Source of the DNA: Rallus limicola
Lineage: Eukaryota > Chordata > Aves > Gruiformes > Rallidae
DNA: 64,000 bases
Reading direction: 5' to 3'
Assembly (NCBI GenBank): GCA_022605955.1
Contig: JAKCOZ010000235.1
Coordinates: forward strand, 1-64,000
Part shown: in pieces, positions 49,930 through 61,846 of the stretch
How the letters are laid out: each line of letters opens with the position of its first letter
Position numbering within the stretch: position 1 is the first letter of the stretch
Notes under the pieces: generated by a model
What the model was told of the DNA's origin: nothing
Databases searched by the model: none
Seen by the model: the letters and a program-made list of their open reading frames with translations, nothing else
Translations under genes and position numbers: made by a program

Positions 49930-52875
49930 AGCTATGCCTTTCATGCCTAGCTTCTTTACTTTGGGAGTTATTGCTGGACGTTTAGCATGTTTTGAACTGC
50001 AGTCTGCTAGGGCCGAGAAAAGCACCGTAGGAGGTTCCAGGCATGTTCCCTCTTTCAAGGCAAAGGAAAAGGCTGAGAGCCAAAGTGACAGGGTCTGCTC
50101 GTGTGTCCTGTTAGGAGGTTTCAGTCAAGCTATGCCTTTCAGGCCTAGCTTCTTTACTTTGGGAGTTATTGCTGGACGTTTAGCATGTTTTGAACTGCAG
50201 TCTGCTAGGGCCGAGAAAAGCACCGTAGGAGGTTCCAGGCATGTTCCCTCTTTCCAGGCAAAGGAAAAGGCTGAGAGCCAAAGTGACAGGGTCTGCTCGT
50301 GTGTCCTGTTAGGAGGTTTCAGACAAGCTATGCCTTTCAGGCCTAGCTTCTTTACTTTGGGAGTTATTGTTGGACGTTTAGCATGTTTTGAACTGCAGTC
50401 TGCTAGGGCCGAGAAAAGCACCGTAGGAGGTTCCAGGCATGTTCCCTCTTTCCAGGCAAAGGAAAAGGCTGAGAGCCAAAGTGACAGGGTCTGCTCGGGT
50501 GTCCTGTTAGGAGGTTTCAGACAAGCTATGCCTTTCAGGCCTAGCTTCTTTACTTTGGGAGTTATTGCTGGACGTTTAGCATGTTTTGAACTGCAGTCTG
50601 CTAGGGCCGAGAAAAGCACCGTAGGAGGTTCCAGGCATGTTCCCTCTTTCCAGGCAAAGGAAAAGGCTGAGAGCCAAAGTGACAGGGTCTGCTCGTGTGT
50701 CCTGTTAGGAGGTTTCAGACAAGCTATGCCTTTCAGGCCTAGCTTCTTTACTTTGGGAGTTATTGCTGGACGTTTAGCATGTTTTGAACTGCAGTCTGCT
50801 AGGGCCGAGAAAAGCACCGTAGGAGGTTCCAGGCATGTTCCCTCTTTCCAGGCAAAGGAAAAGGCTGAGAGCCAAAGTGACAGGGGCTGCTCGTGTGTCC
50901 TGTTAGGAGGTTTCAGACAAGCTATGCCTTTCAGGCCTAGCTTCTTTACTTTGGGAGTTATTGCTGGACGTTTAGCATGTTTTGAACTCCAGTCTGCTAG
51001 GGCCGAGAAAAGCACCGTAGGAGGTTCCAGGCATGTTCCCTCTTTCCAGGCAAAGGAAAAGGCTGAGAGCCAAAGTGACAGGGTCTGCTCGGGTGTCCTG
51101 TTAGGAGGTTTCAGACAAGCTATGCCTTTCAGGCCTAGCTTCTTTACTTTGGGAGTTATTGCTGGACGTTTAGCATGTTTTGAACTGCAGTCTGCTAGGG
51201 CCGAGAAAAGCACCGTAGGAGGTTCCAGGCATGTTCCCTCTTTCCAGGCAAAGGAAAAGGCTGAGAGCCAAAGTGACAGGGTCTGCTCGTGTGTCCTGTT
51301 AGGAGCTTTCAGACAAGCTATGCCTTTCAGGCCTAGCTTCTTTACTTTGGGAGTTATTGCTGGACGTTTAGCATGTTTTGAATTGCAGTCTGCTAGGGCC
51401 GAGAAAAGCACCGTAGGAGGTTCCAGGCATGTTCCCTCTTTCCAGGCAAAGGAAAAGGCTGAGAGCCAAAGTGACAGGGTCTGCTCGTGTGTCCTGTTAG
51501 GAGGTTTCAGACAAGCTATGCCTTTCAGGCCTAGCTTCTTTACTTTGGGAGTTATTGCTGGACGTTTAGCATGTTTTGAACTGCAGTCTGCTAGGGCCGA
51601 GAAAAGCACCGTAGGAGGTTCCAGGCATGTTCCCTCTTTCCAGGCAAAGGAAAAGGCTGAGAGCCAAAGTGACAGGGTCTGCTCGTGTGTCCTGTTAGGA
51701 GGTTTCAGACAAGCTATGCCTTTCAGGCCTAGCTTCTTTACTTTGGGAGTTATTGCTGGACGTTTAGCATGTTTTGAACTGCAGTCTGCTAGGGCCGAGA
51801 AAAGCACCGTAGGAGGTTCCAGGCATGTTCCCTCTTTCCAGGCAAAGGAAAAGGCTGAGAGCCAAAGTGACAGGGTCTGCTCGTGATTCCTGTTAGGAGG
51901 TTTCAGACAAGCTATGCCTTTCAGGCCTAGCTTCTTTACTTTGGGAGTTATTGCTGGACGTTTAGCATGTTTTGAACTGCAGTCTGCTAGGGCCGAGAAA
52001 AGCACCGTAGGAGGTTCCAGGCATGTTCCCTCTTTCCAGGCAAAGGAAAAGGCTGAGAGCCAAAGTGACAGGGGCTGCTCGTGTGTCCTGTTAGGAGGTT
52101 TCAGACAAGCTATGCCTTTCAGGCCTAGCTTCTTTACTTTGGGAGTTATTGCTGGACGTTTAGCATGTTTTGAACTGCAGTCTGCTAGGGCCAAGAAAAG
52201 CACCGTAGGAGGTTCCAGGCATGTTCCCTCTTTCCAGGCAAAGGAAAAGGCTGAGAGCCAAAGTGACAGGGGCTGCTCGTGTGTCCTGTTAGGAGGTTTC
52301 AGACAAGCTATGCCTTTCAGGCCTAGCTTCTTTACTTTGGGAGTTATTGCTGGACGTTTAGCATGTTTTGAACTGCAGTCTGCTAGGGCCAAGAAAAGCA
52401 CCGTAGGAGGTTCCAGGCATGTTCCCTCTTTCCAGGCAAAGGAAAAGGCTGAGAGCCAAAGTGACAGGGGCTGCTCGTGTGTCATGTTAGGAGGTTTCAG
52501 ACAAGCTATGCCTTTCAGGCCTAGCTTCTTTACTTTGGGAGTTATTGCTGGACGTTTAGCATGTTTTGAACTGCAGTCTGCTAGGGCCGAGAAAAGCACC
52601 GTAGGAGGTTCCAGGCATGTTCCCTCTTTCCAGGTAAAGGAAAAGGCTGAGAACCAAAGTGACAGGGGCTGCTCGTGTGTCATGTTAGGAGGTTTCAGAC
52701 AAGCTATGCCTTTCAGGCCTAGCTTCTTTACTTTGGGAGTTATTGCTGGACGTTTAGCATGTTTTGAACTGCAGTCTGCTAGGGCCGAGAAAAGCACCGT
52801 AGGAGGTTCCAGGCATGTTCCCTCTTTCCAGGCAAAGGAAAAGGCTGAGAGCCAAAGTGACAGGGTCTGCTCGTG

Positions 52876-52946
52876 TGTCCTGTTAGGAGGTTTCAGACAA
52901 GCTATGCCTTTCAGGCCTAGCTTGTCTGAAACCTCCTAACAGGACA
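52876..52946. repeat. Palindrome 34 (A)
   Basis: Perfect arms. Four monomers to palindrome 35. Confidence 0.95.
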
Positions 52947-53714
52947 AGCTATGCCTTTCATGCCTAGCTTCTTTACTTTGGGAGTTATTGCTGGACGTTT
53001 AGCATGTTTTGAACTGCAGTCTGATAGGGCCGAGAAAAGCACCGTAGGAGGTTCCAGGCATGTTCCCTCTTTCCAGGCAAAGGAAAAGGCTGAGAACCAA
53101 AGTGACAGGGGCTGCTCGTGTGTCATGTTAGGAGGTTTCTGACAAGCTATGCCTTTCAGGCCTAGCTTCATTACTTTGGGAGTTATTGCTGGACGTTTAG
53201 CATGTTTTGAACTGCAGTCTGCTAGGGCTGAGAAAAGCACCGTAGGAGGTTCCAGGCATGTTCCCTCTTTCCAGGCAAAGGAAAAGGCCTAGAGCCAAAG
53301 TGACAGGGGCTGATCGTGTGTCCTGTTAGGAGGTTTCAGACAAGCTATGCCTTTCAGGCCTAGCTTCTTTACTTTGGGAGTTATTGCTGGACGTTTAGCA
53401 TGTTTTGAACTGCAGTCTGCTAGGGCCGAGAAAAGCACCGTAGGAGGTTCCAGGCATGTTCCCTCTTTCCAGGCAAAGGAAAAGGCTGAGAGCCAAAGTG
53501 ACAGGGGCTGCTCGTGTGTCCTGTTAGGAGGTTTCAGACAAGCTATGCCTTTCAGGCCTAGCTTCTTTACTTTGGGAGTTATTGCTGGACGTTTAGCATG
53601 TTTTGAACTGCAGTCTGCTAGGGCCGAGAAAAGCACCGTAGGAGGTTCCAGGCATGTTCCCTCTTTCCAGGCAAAGGAAAAGGCTGAGAGCCAAAGTGAC
53701 AGGGTCTGCTCGTG

Positions 53715-53785
53715 TGTCCTGTTAGGAGGTTTCAGACAAGCTATGCCTTTCAGGCCTAGCTTGTCTGAAACCTCCTAACAGGACA
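53715..53785. repeat. Palindrome 35 (B, hybrid neighbour)
   Basis: Perfect arms. The next monomer has CTTTCAAGGC like other B neighbours, but ends in GTCCGGTTAG like the unrelated palindrome 6/7/12/16/20 class and lacks CAGTCAAGC. Twelve monomers follow. Confidence 0.95.
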
Positions 53786-56137
53786 AGCTATGCCTTTCAT
53801 GCCTAGCTTCTTTACTTTGGGAGTTATTGCTGGACGTTTAGCATGTTTTGAACTGCAGTCTGCTAGGGCCGAGAAAAGCACCGTAGGAGGTTCCAGGCAT
53901 GTTCCCTCTTTCAAGGCAAAGGAAAAGGCTGAGAGCCAAAGTGACAGGGTCTGCTCGTGTGTCCGGTTAGGAGGTTTCAGACAAGCTATGCCTTTCAGGC
54001 CTAGCTTCTTTACTTTGGGAGTTATTGCTGGACGTTTAGCATGTTTTGAACTGCAGTCTGCTAGGGCCGAGAAAAGCACCGTAGGAGGTTCCAGGCATGT
54101 TCCCTCTTTCCAGGCAAAGGAAAAGGCTGAGAGCCAAAGTGACAGGGTCTGCTCGTGTGTCCTGTTAGGAGGTTTCAGACAAGCTATGCCTTTCAGGCCT
54201 AGCTTCTTTACTTTGGGAGTTATTGCTGGACGTTTAGCATGTTTTGAACTGCAGTCTGCTAGGGCCGAGAAAAGCACCGTAGGAGGTTCCAGGCATGTTC
54301 CCTCTTTCCAGGCAAAGGAAAAGGCTGAGAGCCAAAGTGACAGGGTCTGCTCGTGTGTCCTGTTAGGAGGTTTCAGACAAGCTATGCCTTTCAGGCCTAG
54401 CTTCTTTACTTTGGGAGTTATTGCTGGACGTTTAGCATGTTTTGAACTGCAGTCTGCTAGGGCCGAGAAAAGCACCGTAGGAGGTTCCAGGCATGTTCCC
54501 TCTTTCCAGGCAAAGGAAAAGGCTGAGAGCCAAAGTGACAGGGTCTGCTCGTGTGTCCTGTTAGGAGGTTTCAGACAAGCTATGCCTTTCAGGCCTAGCT
54601 TCTTTACTTTGGGAGTTATTGCTGGACGTTTAGCATGTTTTGAACTGCAGTCTGCTAGGGCCGAGAAAAGCACCGTAGGAGGTTCCAGGCATGTTCCCTC
54701 TTTCCAGGCAAAGGAAAAGGCTGAGAGCCAAAGTGACAGGGTCTGCTCGTGTGTCCTGTTAGGAGGTTTCAGACAAGCTATGCCTTTCAGGCCTAGCTTC
54801 TTTACTTTGGGAGTTATTGCTGGACGTTTAGCATGTTTTGAACTCCAGTCTGCTAGGGCCGAGAAAAGCACCGTAGGAGGTTCCAGGCATGTTCCCTCTT
54901 TCCAGGCAAAGGAAAAGGCTGAGAGCCAAAGTGACAGGGTCTGCTCGTGTGTCCTGTTAGGAGGTTTCAGACAAGCTATGCCTTTCAGGCCTAGCTTCTT
55001 TACTTTGGGAGTTATTGCTGGACGTTTAGCATGTTTTGAACTGCAGTCTGCTAGGGCCGAGAAAAGCACCGTAGGAGGTTCCAGGCATGTTCCCTCTTTC
55101 CAGGCAAAGGAAAAGGCTGAGAGCCAAAGTGACAGGGTCTGCTCGTGTGTCCTGTTAGGAGCTTTCAGACAAGCTATGCCTTTCAGGCCTAGCTTCTTTA
55201 CTTTGGGAGTTATTGCTGGACGTTTAGCATGTTTTGAACTGCAGTCTGCTAGGGCCGAGAAAAGCACCGTAGGAGGTTCCAGGCATGTTCCCTCTTTCCA
55301 GGCAAAGGAAAAGGCTGAGAGCCAAAGTGACAGGGTCTGCTCGTGTGTCCTGTTAGGAGGTTTCAGACAAGCTATGCCTTTCAGGCCTAGCTTCTTTACT
55401 TTGGGAGTTATTGCTGGACGTTTAGCATGTTTTGAACTGCAGTCTGCTAGGGCCGAGAAAAGCACCGTAGGAGGTTCCAGGCATGTTCCCTCATTCCAGG
55501 CAAAGGAAAAGGCTGAGAGCCAAAGTGACAGGGGCTGCTCGTGTGTCCTGTTAGGAGGTTTCAGACAAGCTATGCCTTTCAGGCCTAGCTTCTTTACTTT
55601 GGGAGTTATTGCTGGACGTTTAGCATGTTTTGAACTGCAGTCTGCTAGGGCCGAGAAAAGCACCGTAGGAGGTTCCAGGCATGTTCCCTCTTTCCAGGCA
55701 AAGGAAAAGGCTGAGAGCCAAAGTGACAGGGTCTGCTCGTGATTCCTGTTAGGAGGTTTCAGACAAGCTATGCCTTTCAGGCCTAGGTTCTTTACTTTGG
55801 GAGTTATTGCTGGACGTTTAGCATGTTTTGAACTGCAGTCTGCTAGGGCCGAGAAAAGCACCGTAGGAGGTTCCAGGCATGTTCCCTCTTTCCAGGTAAA
55901 GGAAAAGGCTGAGAACCAAAGTGACAGGGGCTGCTCGTGTGTCATGTTAGGAGGTTTCAGACAAGCTATGCCTTTCAGGCCTAGCTTCTTTACTTTGGGA
56001 GTTATTGCTGGACGTTTAGCATGTTTTGAACTGCAGTCTGCTAGGGCCGAGAAAAGCACCGTAGGAGGTTCCAGGCATGTTCCCTCTTTCCAGGCAAAGG
56101 AAAAGGCTGAGAGCCAAAGTGACAGGGTCTGCTCGTG

Positions 56138-56208
56138 TGTCCTGTTAGGAGGTTTCAGACAAGCTAGGCCTGAAAGGCATAGCTTGTCTGAAACCTCCTA
56201 ACAGGACA
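56138..56208. repeat. Palindrome 36 with inverted spacer
   Basis: The arms are perfect, but the 13-bp spacer at 56167-56179 reads GGCCTGAAAGGCA, the exact reverse complement of the spacer in all other intact copies. The insertion length is still 47 bp. This is the only intact inverted-spacer copy here. Eight monomers follow, the first with CTCCTAGGG. Confidence 0.95.
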
Positions 56209-57768
56209 AGCTATGCCTTTCATGCCTAGCTTCTTTACTTTGGGAGTTATTGCTGGACGTTTAGCATGTTTTGAACTGCAGTCTCCTAGGGCCGAGAAAA
56301 GCACCGTAGGATGTTCCAGGCATGTTCCCTCTTTCCAGGCAAAGGAAAAGGCTGAGAGCCAAAGTGACAGGGGCTGCTCGTGTGTCCTGTTAGGAGGTTT
56401 CAGACAAGCTATGCCTTTCAGGCCTAGCTTCTTTACTTTGGGAGTTATTGCTGGACGTTTAGCATGTTTTGAACTGCAGTCTGCTAGGGCCGAGAAAAGC
56501 ACCGTAGGAGGTTCCAGGCATGTTCCCTCTTTCCAGGCAAAGGAAAAGGCTGAGAGCCAAAGTGACAGGGGCTGCTCGTGTGTCCTGTTAGGAGGTTTCA
56601 GACAAGCTATGCCTTTCAGGCCTAGCTTCTTTACTTTGGGAGTTATTGCTGGACGTTTAGCATGTTTTGAACTGCAGTCTGCTAGGGCCGAGAAAAGCAC
56701 CGTAGGAGGTTCCAGGCATGTTCCCTCTTTCCCGGCAAAGGAAAAGGCTGAGAGCCAAAGTGACAGGGTCTGCTCGTGTGTCCTGTTAGGAGGTTTCAGA
56801 CAAGCTATGCCTTTCAGGCCTAGCTTCTTTACTTTGGGAGTTATTGCTGGACGTTTAGCATGTTTTGAACTGCAGTCTGCTAGGGCCGAGAAAAGCACCG
56901 TAGGAGGTTCCAGGCATGTTCCCTCTTTCCAGGCAAAGGAAAAGGCTGAGAGCCAAAGTGACAGGGTCTGCTTGTGTGTCCTGTTAGGAGGTTTCAGACA
57001 AGCTATGCCTTTCATGCCTAGCTTCTTTACTTTGGGAGTTATTGCTGGACGTTTAGCATGTTTTGAACTGCAGTCTGCTAGGGCCGAGAAAAGCACCGTA
57101 GGAGGTTCCAGGCATGTTCCCTCTTTCCAGGCAAAGGAAAAGGCTGAGAGCCAAAGTGACAGGGTCTGCTCGGGTGTCCTTTTAGGAGGTTTCAGACAAG
57201 CTATGCCTTTCAGGCCTAGCTTCTTTACTTTGGGAGTTATTGCTGGACGTTTAGCATGTTTTGAACTGCAGTCTGCTAGGGCCGAGAAAAGCACCGTAGG
57301 AGGTTCCAGGCATGTTCCCTCTTTCCAGGCAAAGGAAAAGGCTGAGAACCAAAGTGACAGGGGCTGCTCGTGTGTCCTGTTAGGAGGTTTCAGACAAGCT
57401 ATGCCTTTCAGGCCTAGCTTCTTTACTTTGGGAGTTATTGCTGGACGTTTAGCATGTTTTGAACTGCAGTCTGCTAGGGCTGAGAAAAGCACCGTAGGAG
57501 GTTCCAGGCATGTTCCCTCTTTCCAGGCAAAGGAAAAGGCTGAGAGCCAAAGTGACAGGGTCTGCTCGTGTGTCCTGTTAGGAGGTTTCAGACAAGCTAT
57601 GCCTTTCAGGCCTAGCTTCTTTACTTTGGGAGTTATTGCTGGACGTTTAGCATGTTTTGAACTGCAGTCTGCTAGGGCCGAGAAAAGCACCGTAGGAGGT
57701 TCCAGGCATGTTCCCTCTTTCCAGGCAAAGGAAAAGGCTGAGAGCCAAAGTGACAGGGGCTGCTCGTG

Positions 57769-57839
57769 TGTCCTGTTAGGAGGTTTCAGACAAGCTATGC
57801 CTTTCAGGCCTAGCTTGTCTGAAACCTCCTAACAGGACA
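57769..57839. repeat. Palindrome 37 (perfect arms)
   Basis: Perfect arms. It starts the first copy of the duplication with a 4007-bp offset. Twenty monomers follow. Confidence 0.95.
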
Positions 57840-60800
57840 AGCTATGCCTTTCATGCCTAGCTTCTTTACTTTGGGAGTTATTGCTGGACGTTTAGCATGT
57901 TTTGAACTGCAGTCTCCTAGGGCCGAGAAAAGCACCGTAGGAGGTTCCAGGCATGTTCCCTCTTTCCAGGCAAAGGAAAAGGCTGAGAGCCAAAGTGACA
58001 GGGGCTGCTCGTGTGTCCTGTTAGGAGGTTTCAGACAAGCTATGCCTTTCAGGCCTAGCTTCTTTACTTTGGGAGTTATTGCTGGACGTTTAGCATGTTT
58101 TGAACTGCAGTCTGCTAGGGCCGAGAAAAGCACCGTAGGAGGTTCCAGGCATGTTCCCTCCTTCCAGGCAAAGGAAAAGGCTGAGAGCCAAAGTGACAGG
58201 GGCTGCTCGTGTGTCCTGTTAGGAGGTTTCAGACAAGCTATGCCTTTCAGGCCTAGCTTCTTTACTTTGGGAGTTATTGCTGGACGTTTAGCATGTTTTG
58301 AACTGCAGTCTGCTAGGGCCGAGAAAAGCACCGTAGGAGGTTCCAGGCATGTTCCCTCTTTCCAGGCAAAGGAAAAGGCTGAGAGCCAAAGTGACAGGGT
58401 CTGCTCGTGTGTCCTGTTAGGAGGTTTCAGACAAGCTATGCCTTTCAGGCCTAGCTTCTTTACTTTGGGAGTTATTGCTGGACGTTTAGCATGTTTTGAA
58501 CTGCAGTCTGCTAGGGCCGAGAAAAGCACCGTAGGAGGTTCCAGGCATGTTCCCTCTTTCCAGGCAAAGGAAAAGGCTGAGAGCCAAAGTGACAGGGTCT
58601 GCTCGTGTGTCCTGTTAGGAGGTTTCAGACAAGCTATGCCTTTCAGGCCTAGCTTCTTTACTTTGGGAGTTATTGCTGGACGTTTAGCATGTTTTGAACT
58701 GCAGTCTGCTAGGGCCGAGAAAAGCACCGTAGGAGGTTCCAGGCATGTTCCCTCTTTCCAGGCAAAGGAAAAGGCTGAGAGCCAAAGTGACAGGGTCTGC
58801 TCGGGTGTCCTGTTAGGAGGTTTCAGACAAGCTATGCCTTTCAGGCCTAGCTTCTTTACTTTGGGAGTTATTGCTGGACGTTTAGCATGTTTTGAGCTGC
58901 AGTCTGCTAGGGCCGAGAAAAGCACCGTAGGAGGTTCCAGGCATGTTCCCTCTTTCCAAGCAAAGGAAAAAGCTGAGAGCCAAAGTGAAAGGGTTTGCTC
59001 GTGTGTCCTGTTAGGAGGTTTCAGACAAGCTATGCCTTTCAGGCCTAGCTTCTTTACTTTGGGAGTTATTGCTGGACGTTTAGCATGTTTTGAGCTGCAG
59101 TCTGCTAGGGCCGAGAAAAGCACCGTAGGAGGTTCCAGGCATGTTCCCTCTTTCCAGGCAAAGGAAAAGGCTGAGAGCCAAAGTGACAGGGGCTGCTCGG
59201 GTGTCCTGTTAGGAGGTTTCAGACAAGCTATGCCTTTCAGGCCTAGCTTCTTTACTTTGGGAGTTATTGCTGGACGTTTAGCATGTTTTGAGCTGCAGTC
59301 TGCTAGGGCCGAGAAAAGCACCGTAGGAGGTTCCAGGCATGTTCCCTCTTTCCAGGCAAAGGAAAAGGCTGAGAACCAAAGTGACAGGGTCTGCTCGTGT
59401 GTCATGTTAGGAGGTTTCAGACAAGCTATGCCTTTCAGGCCTAGCTTCTTTACTTTGGGAGTTATTGCTGGACGTTTAGCATGTTTTGAACTGCAGTCTG
59501 CTAGGGCCGAGAAAAGCACCGTAGGAGGTTCCAGGCATGTTCTCTCTTTCCAGGCAAAGGAAAAGGCTGAGAGCCAAAGCGACAGGGTCTGCTCGTGTGT
59601 CCTGTTAGGAGGTTTCAGACAAGCTATGCCTTTCAGGCCTAGCTTCTTTACTTTGGGAGTTATTGCTGGACGTTTAGCATGTTTTGAACTGCAGTCTGCT
59701 AGGGCCGAGAAAAGCACCGTAGGAGGTTCCAGGCATGTTCCCTCTTTCCAGGCAAAGGAAAAGGCTGAGAGCCAAAGTGACAGGGTCTGCTCGTGTGTCC
59801 TGCTAGGAGTTTTCAGACAAGCTATGCCTTTCAGGCCTAGATTCTTTACTTTGGGAGTTATTGCTGGACGTTTAGCATGTTTTGAACTGCAGTCTGCTAG
59901 GGCCGAGAAAAGCACCGTAGGAGGTTCCAGGCATGTTCCCTCTTTCCAGGCAAAGGAAAAGGCTGAGAACCAAAGTGACAGGGGCTGCTCGTGTGTCATG
60001 TTAGGAGGTTTCAGACAAGCTATGCCTTTCAGGCCTAGCTTCTTTACTTTGGGAGTTATTGCTGGACGTTTAGCATGTTTTGAACTGCAGTCTTCTAGGG
60101 CCGAGAAAAGCACCGTAGGAGGTTCCAGGCATGTTCCCTCTTTCCAGGCAAAGGAAAAGGCTGAGAGCCAAAGTGACAGGGGCTGCTCGTGTGTCATGTT
60201 AGGAGGTTTCAGACAAGCTATGCCTTTCAGGCCTAGCTTCTTTACTTTGGGAGTTATTGCTGGACGTTTAGCATGTTTTGAACTGCAGTCTGCTAGGGCC
60301 GAGAAAAGCACCGTAGGAGGTTCCAGGCATGTTCCCTCTTTCCAGGCAAAGGAAAAGTCTGAGAGCCAAAGTGACAGGGTCTGCTCGTGTGTCCTGTTAG
60401 GAGGTTTCAGACAAGCTATGCCTTTCAGGCCTAGCTTCTTTACTTTGGGAGTTATTGCTGGACGTTTAGCATGTTTTGAACTGCAGTCTGCTAGGGCCGA
60501 GAAAAGCACCCTAGGAGGTTCCAGGCATGTTCCCTCTTTCCAGGCAAAGGAAAAGGCTGAGAGCCAAAGTGACAGGGGCTGCTCGTGTGTCCTGTTAGGA
60601 GGTTTCAGACAAGCTATGCCTTTCAGGCCTAGCTTCTTTACTTTGGGAGTTATAGCTGGACGTTTAGCATGTTTTGAACTGCAGTCTGCTAGGGCCGAGA
60701 AAAGCACCGTAGGAGGTTCCAGGCATGTTCCCTCTTTCCAGGCAAAGGAAAAGGCTGAGAGCCAAAGTGACAGGGTCTGCTTGTGTGTCCTGTTAGGAGG

Positions 60801-60905
60801 TTTCAGACAAGCTATGCCTTTCATGCCTAGCTTCTTTACTTTGGGAGTTATTGCTGGACGTTTAGCATGTTTTGAACTGCAGTCTGCTAGGGCCGAGAAA
60901 AGCAC
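57810..60905 (-). other. Longest minus-strand open frame, judged non-coding
   Basis: An open frame of 1031 codons on the opposite strand, overlapping the plus-strand frame over most of its length and also made of 66-residue repeats (PPNRTHEQTLSLWLSAF). Variants are again mostly amino-acid changing (T/P, H/P, R/M). Two complementary open frames covering the same satellite with no sign of constraint in either argue against both being genes. Confidence 0.75.
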
Positions 60906-61404
60906 CGTAGGAGGTTCCAGGCATGTTCCCTCTTTCCAGGCAAAGGAAAAGGCTGAGAGCCAAAGTGACAGGGTCTGCTCGTGTGTCCTGTTAGGAGGTT
61001 TCAGACAAGCTATGCCTTTCAGGCCTAGCTTCTATACTTTGGGAGTTATTGCTGGACGTTTAGCATGTTTTGAACTGCAGTCTGCTAGGGCCGAGAAAAG
61101 CACCGTAGGAGGTTCCAGGCATGTTCCCTCTTTCCAGGCAAAGGAAAAGGCTGAGAGCCAAAGTGACAGGGTCTGCTCGGGTGTCCTGTTAGGAGGTTTC
61201 AGACAAGCTATGCCTTTCAGGCCTAGCTTCTTTACTTTGGGAGTTATTGCTGGACGTTTAGCATGTTTTGAACTGCAGTCTGCTAGGGCCGAGAAAAGCA
61301 CCATAGGAGGTTCCAGGCATGTTCCCTCTTTCCAGGCAAAGGAAAAGGCTGAGAGCCAAAGTGACAGGGGCTGCTCGTGTGTCCTGTTAGGAGGTTTCAG
61401 ATAA
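57844..61404 (+). other. Longest plus-strand open frame, judged non-coding
   Basis: An open frame of 1186 codons made of 66-residue repeats beginning MPFRPSFFTLGVIAG. It exists because 198 is a multiple of three and the type monomer has no stop in this frame. Each palindrome ends such frames at its CCTAA and a new ATG follows 12 bp later in a shifted frame. The common variants (T161G V/G, T169G C/G, C175A L/M, G146A S/N) all change the amino acid, and ten monomers have a TGA from TCGTGATTCC. No promoter, splice pattern or codon conservation is visible. Satellite transcription is possible, but a protein is unlikely. Confidence 0.75.
58834..59031 (+). repeat. Five-change monomer subfamily, copy 3
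   Basis: Same five changes, more than 55 kb from copy 2. It is followed by two monomers that keep only A63G. Confidence 0.9.
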
Positions 61405-61775
61405 GCTATGCCTTTCAGGCCTAGCTTCTTTACTTTGGGAGTTATTGCTGGACGTTTAGCATGTTTTGAACTGCAGTCTGCTAGGGCCGAGAAAAGCACC
61501 GTAGGAGGTTCCAGGCATGTTCCCTCTTTCCAGGCAAAGGAAAAGGCTGAGAACCAAAGTGACAGGGGCTGCTCGTGTGTCATGTTAGGAGGTTTCAGAC
61601 AAGCTATGCCTTTCAGGCCTAGCTTCTTTACTTTGGGAGTTATGGCTGGACGTTTAGCATGTTTTGAATTGCAGTCTGCTAGGGCCGAGAAAAGCACCGT
61701 AGGAGGTTCCAGGCATGTTCCCTCTTTCCAGGCAAAGGAAAAGGCTGAGAGCCAAAGTGACAGGGTCTGCTCGTG

Positions 61776-61846
61776 TGTCCTCTTAGGAGGTTTCAGACAA
61801 GCTATGCCTTTCAGGCCTAGCTTGTCTGAAACCTCCTAACAGGACA
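61776..61846. repeat. Palindrome 38
   Basis: Left CTCTTAGG against right CCTAACAGG, one mismatch. It opens the second copy of the 4007-bp-offset duplication. At least ten complete monomers follow to the window end. Confidence 0.95.

Larger units (their letters stand above)
49020..52875. repeat. Higher-order repeat unit 4 (19 monomers)
   Basis: 4 plus 15 monomers, 3856 bp, the longest unit. It contains two GGGCCAAG monomers in a row, consistent with a local one-monomer expansion. It shares CTCTTACCAGG with unit 1. Confidence 0.88.
52876..56137. repeat. Higher-order repeat unit 5 (16 monomers)
   Basis: 4 plus 12 monomers, 3262 bp, the same length as unit 2. The first monomer of the long part is a hybrid with GTCCGGTTAG. 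The unit ends at the palindrome with inverted spacer. Confidence 0.88.
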
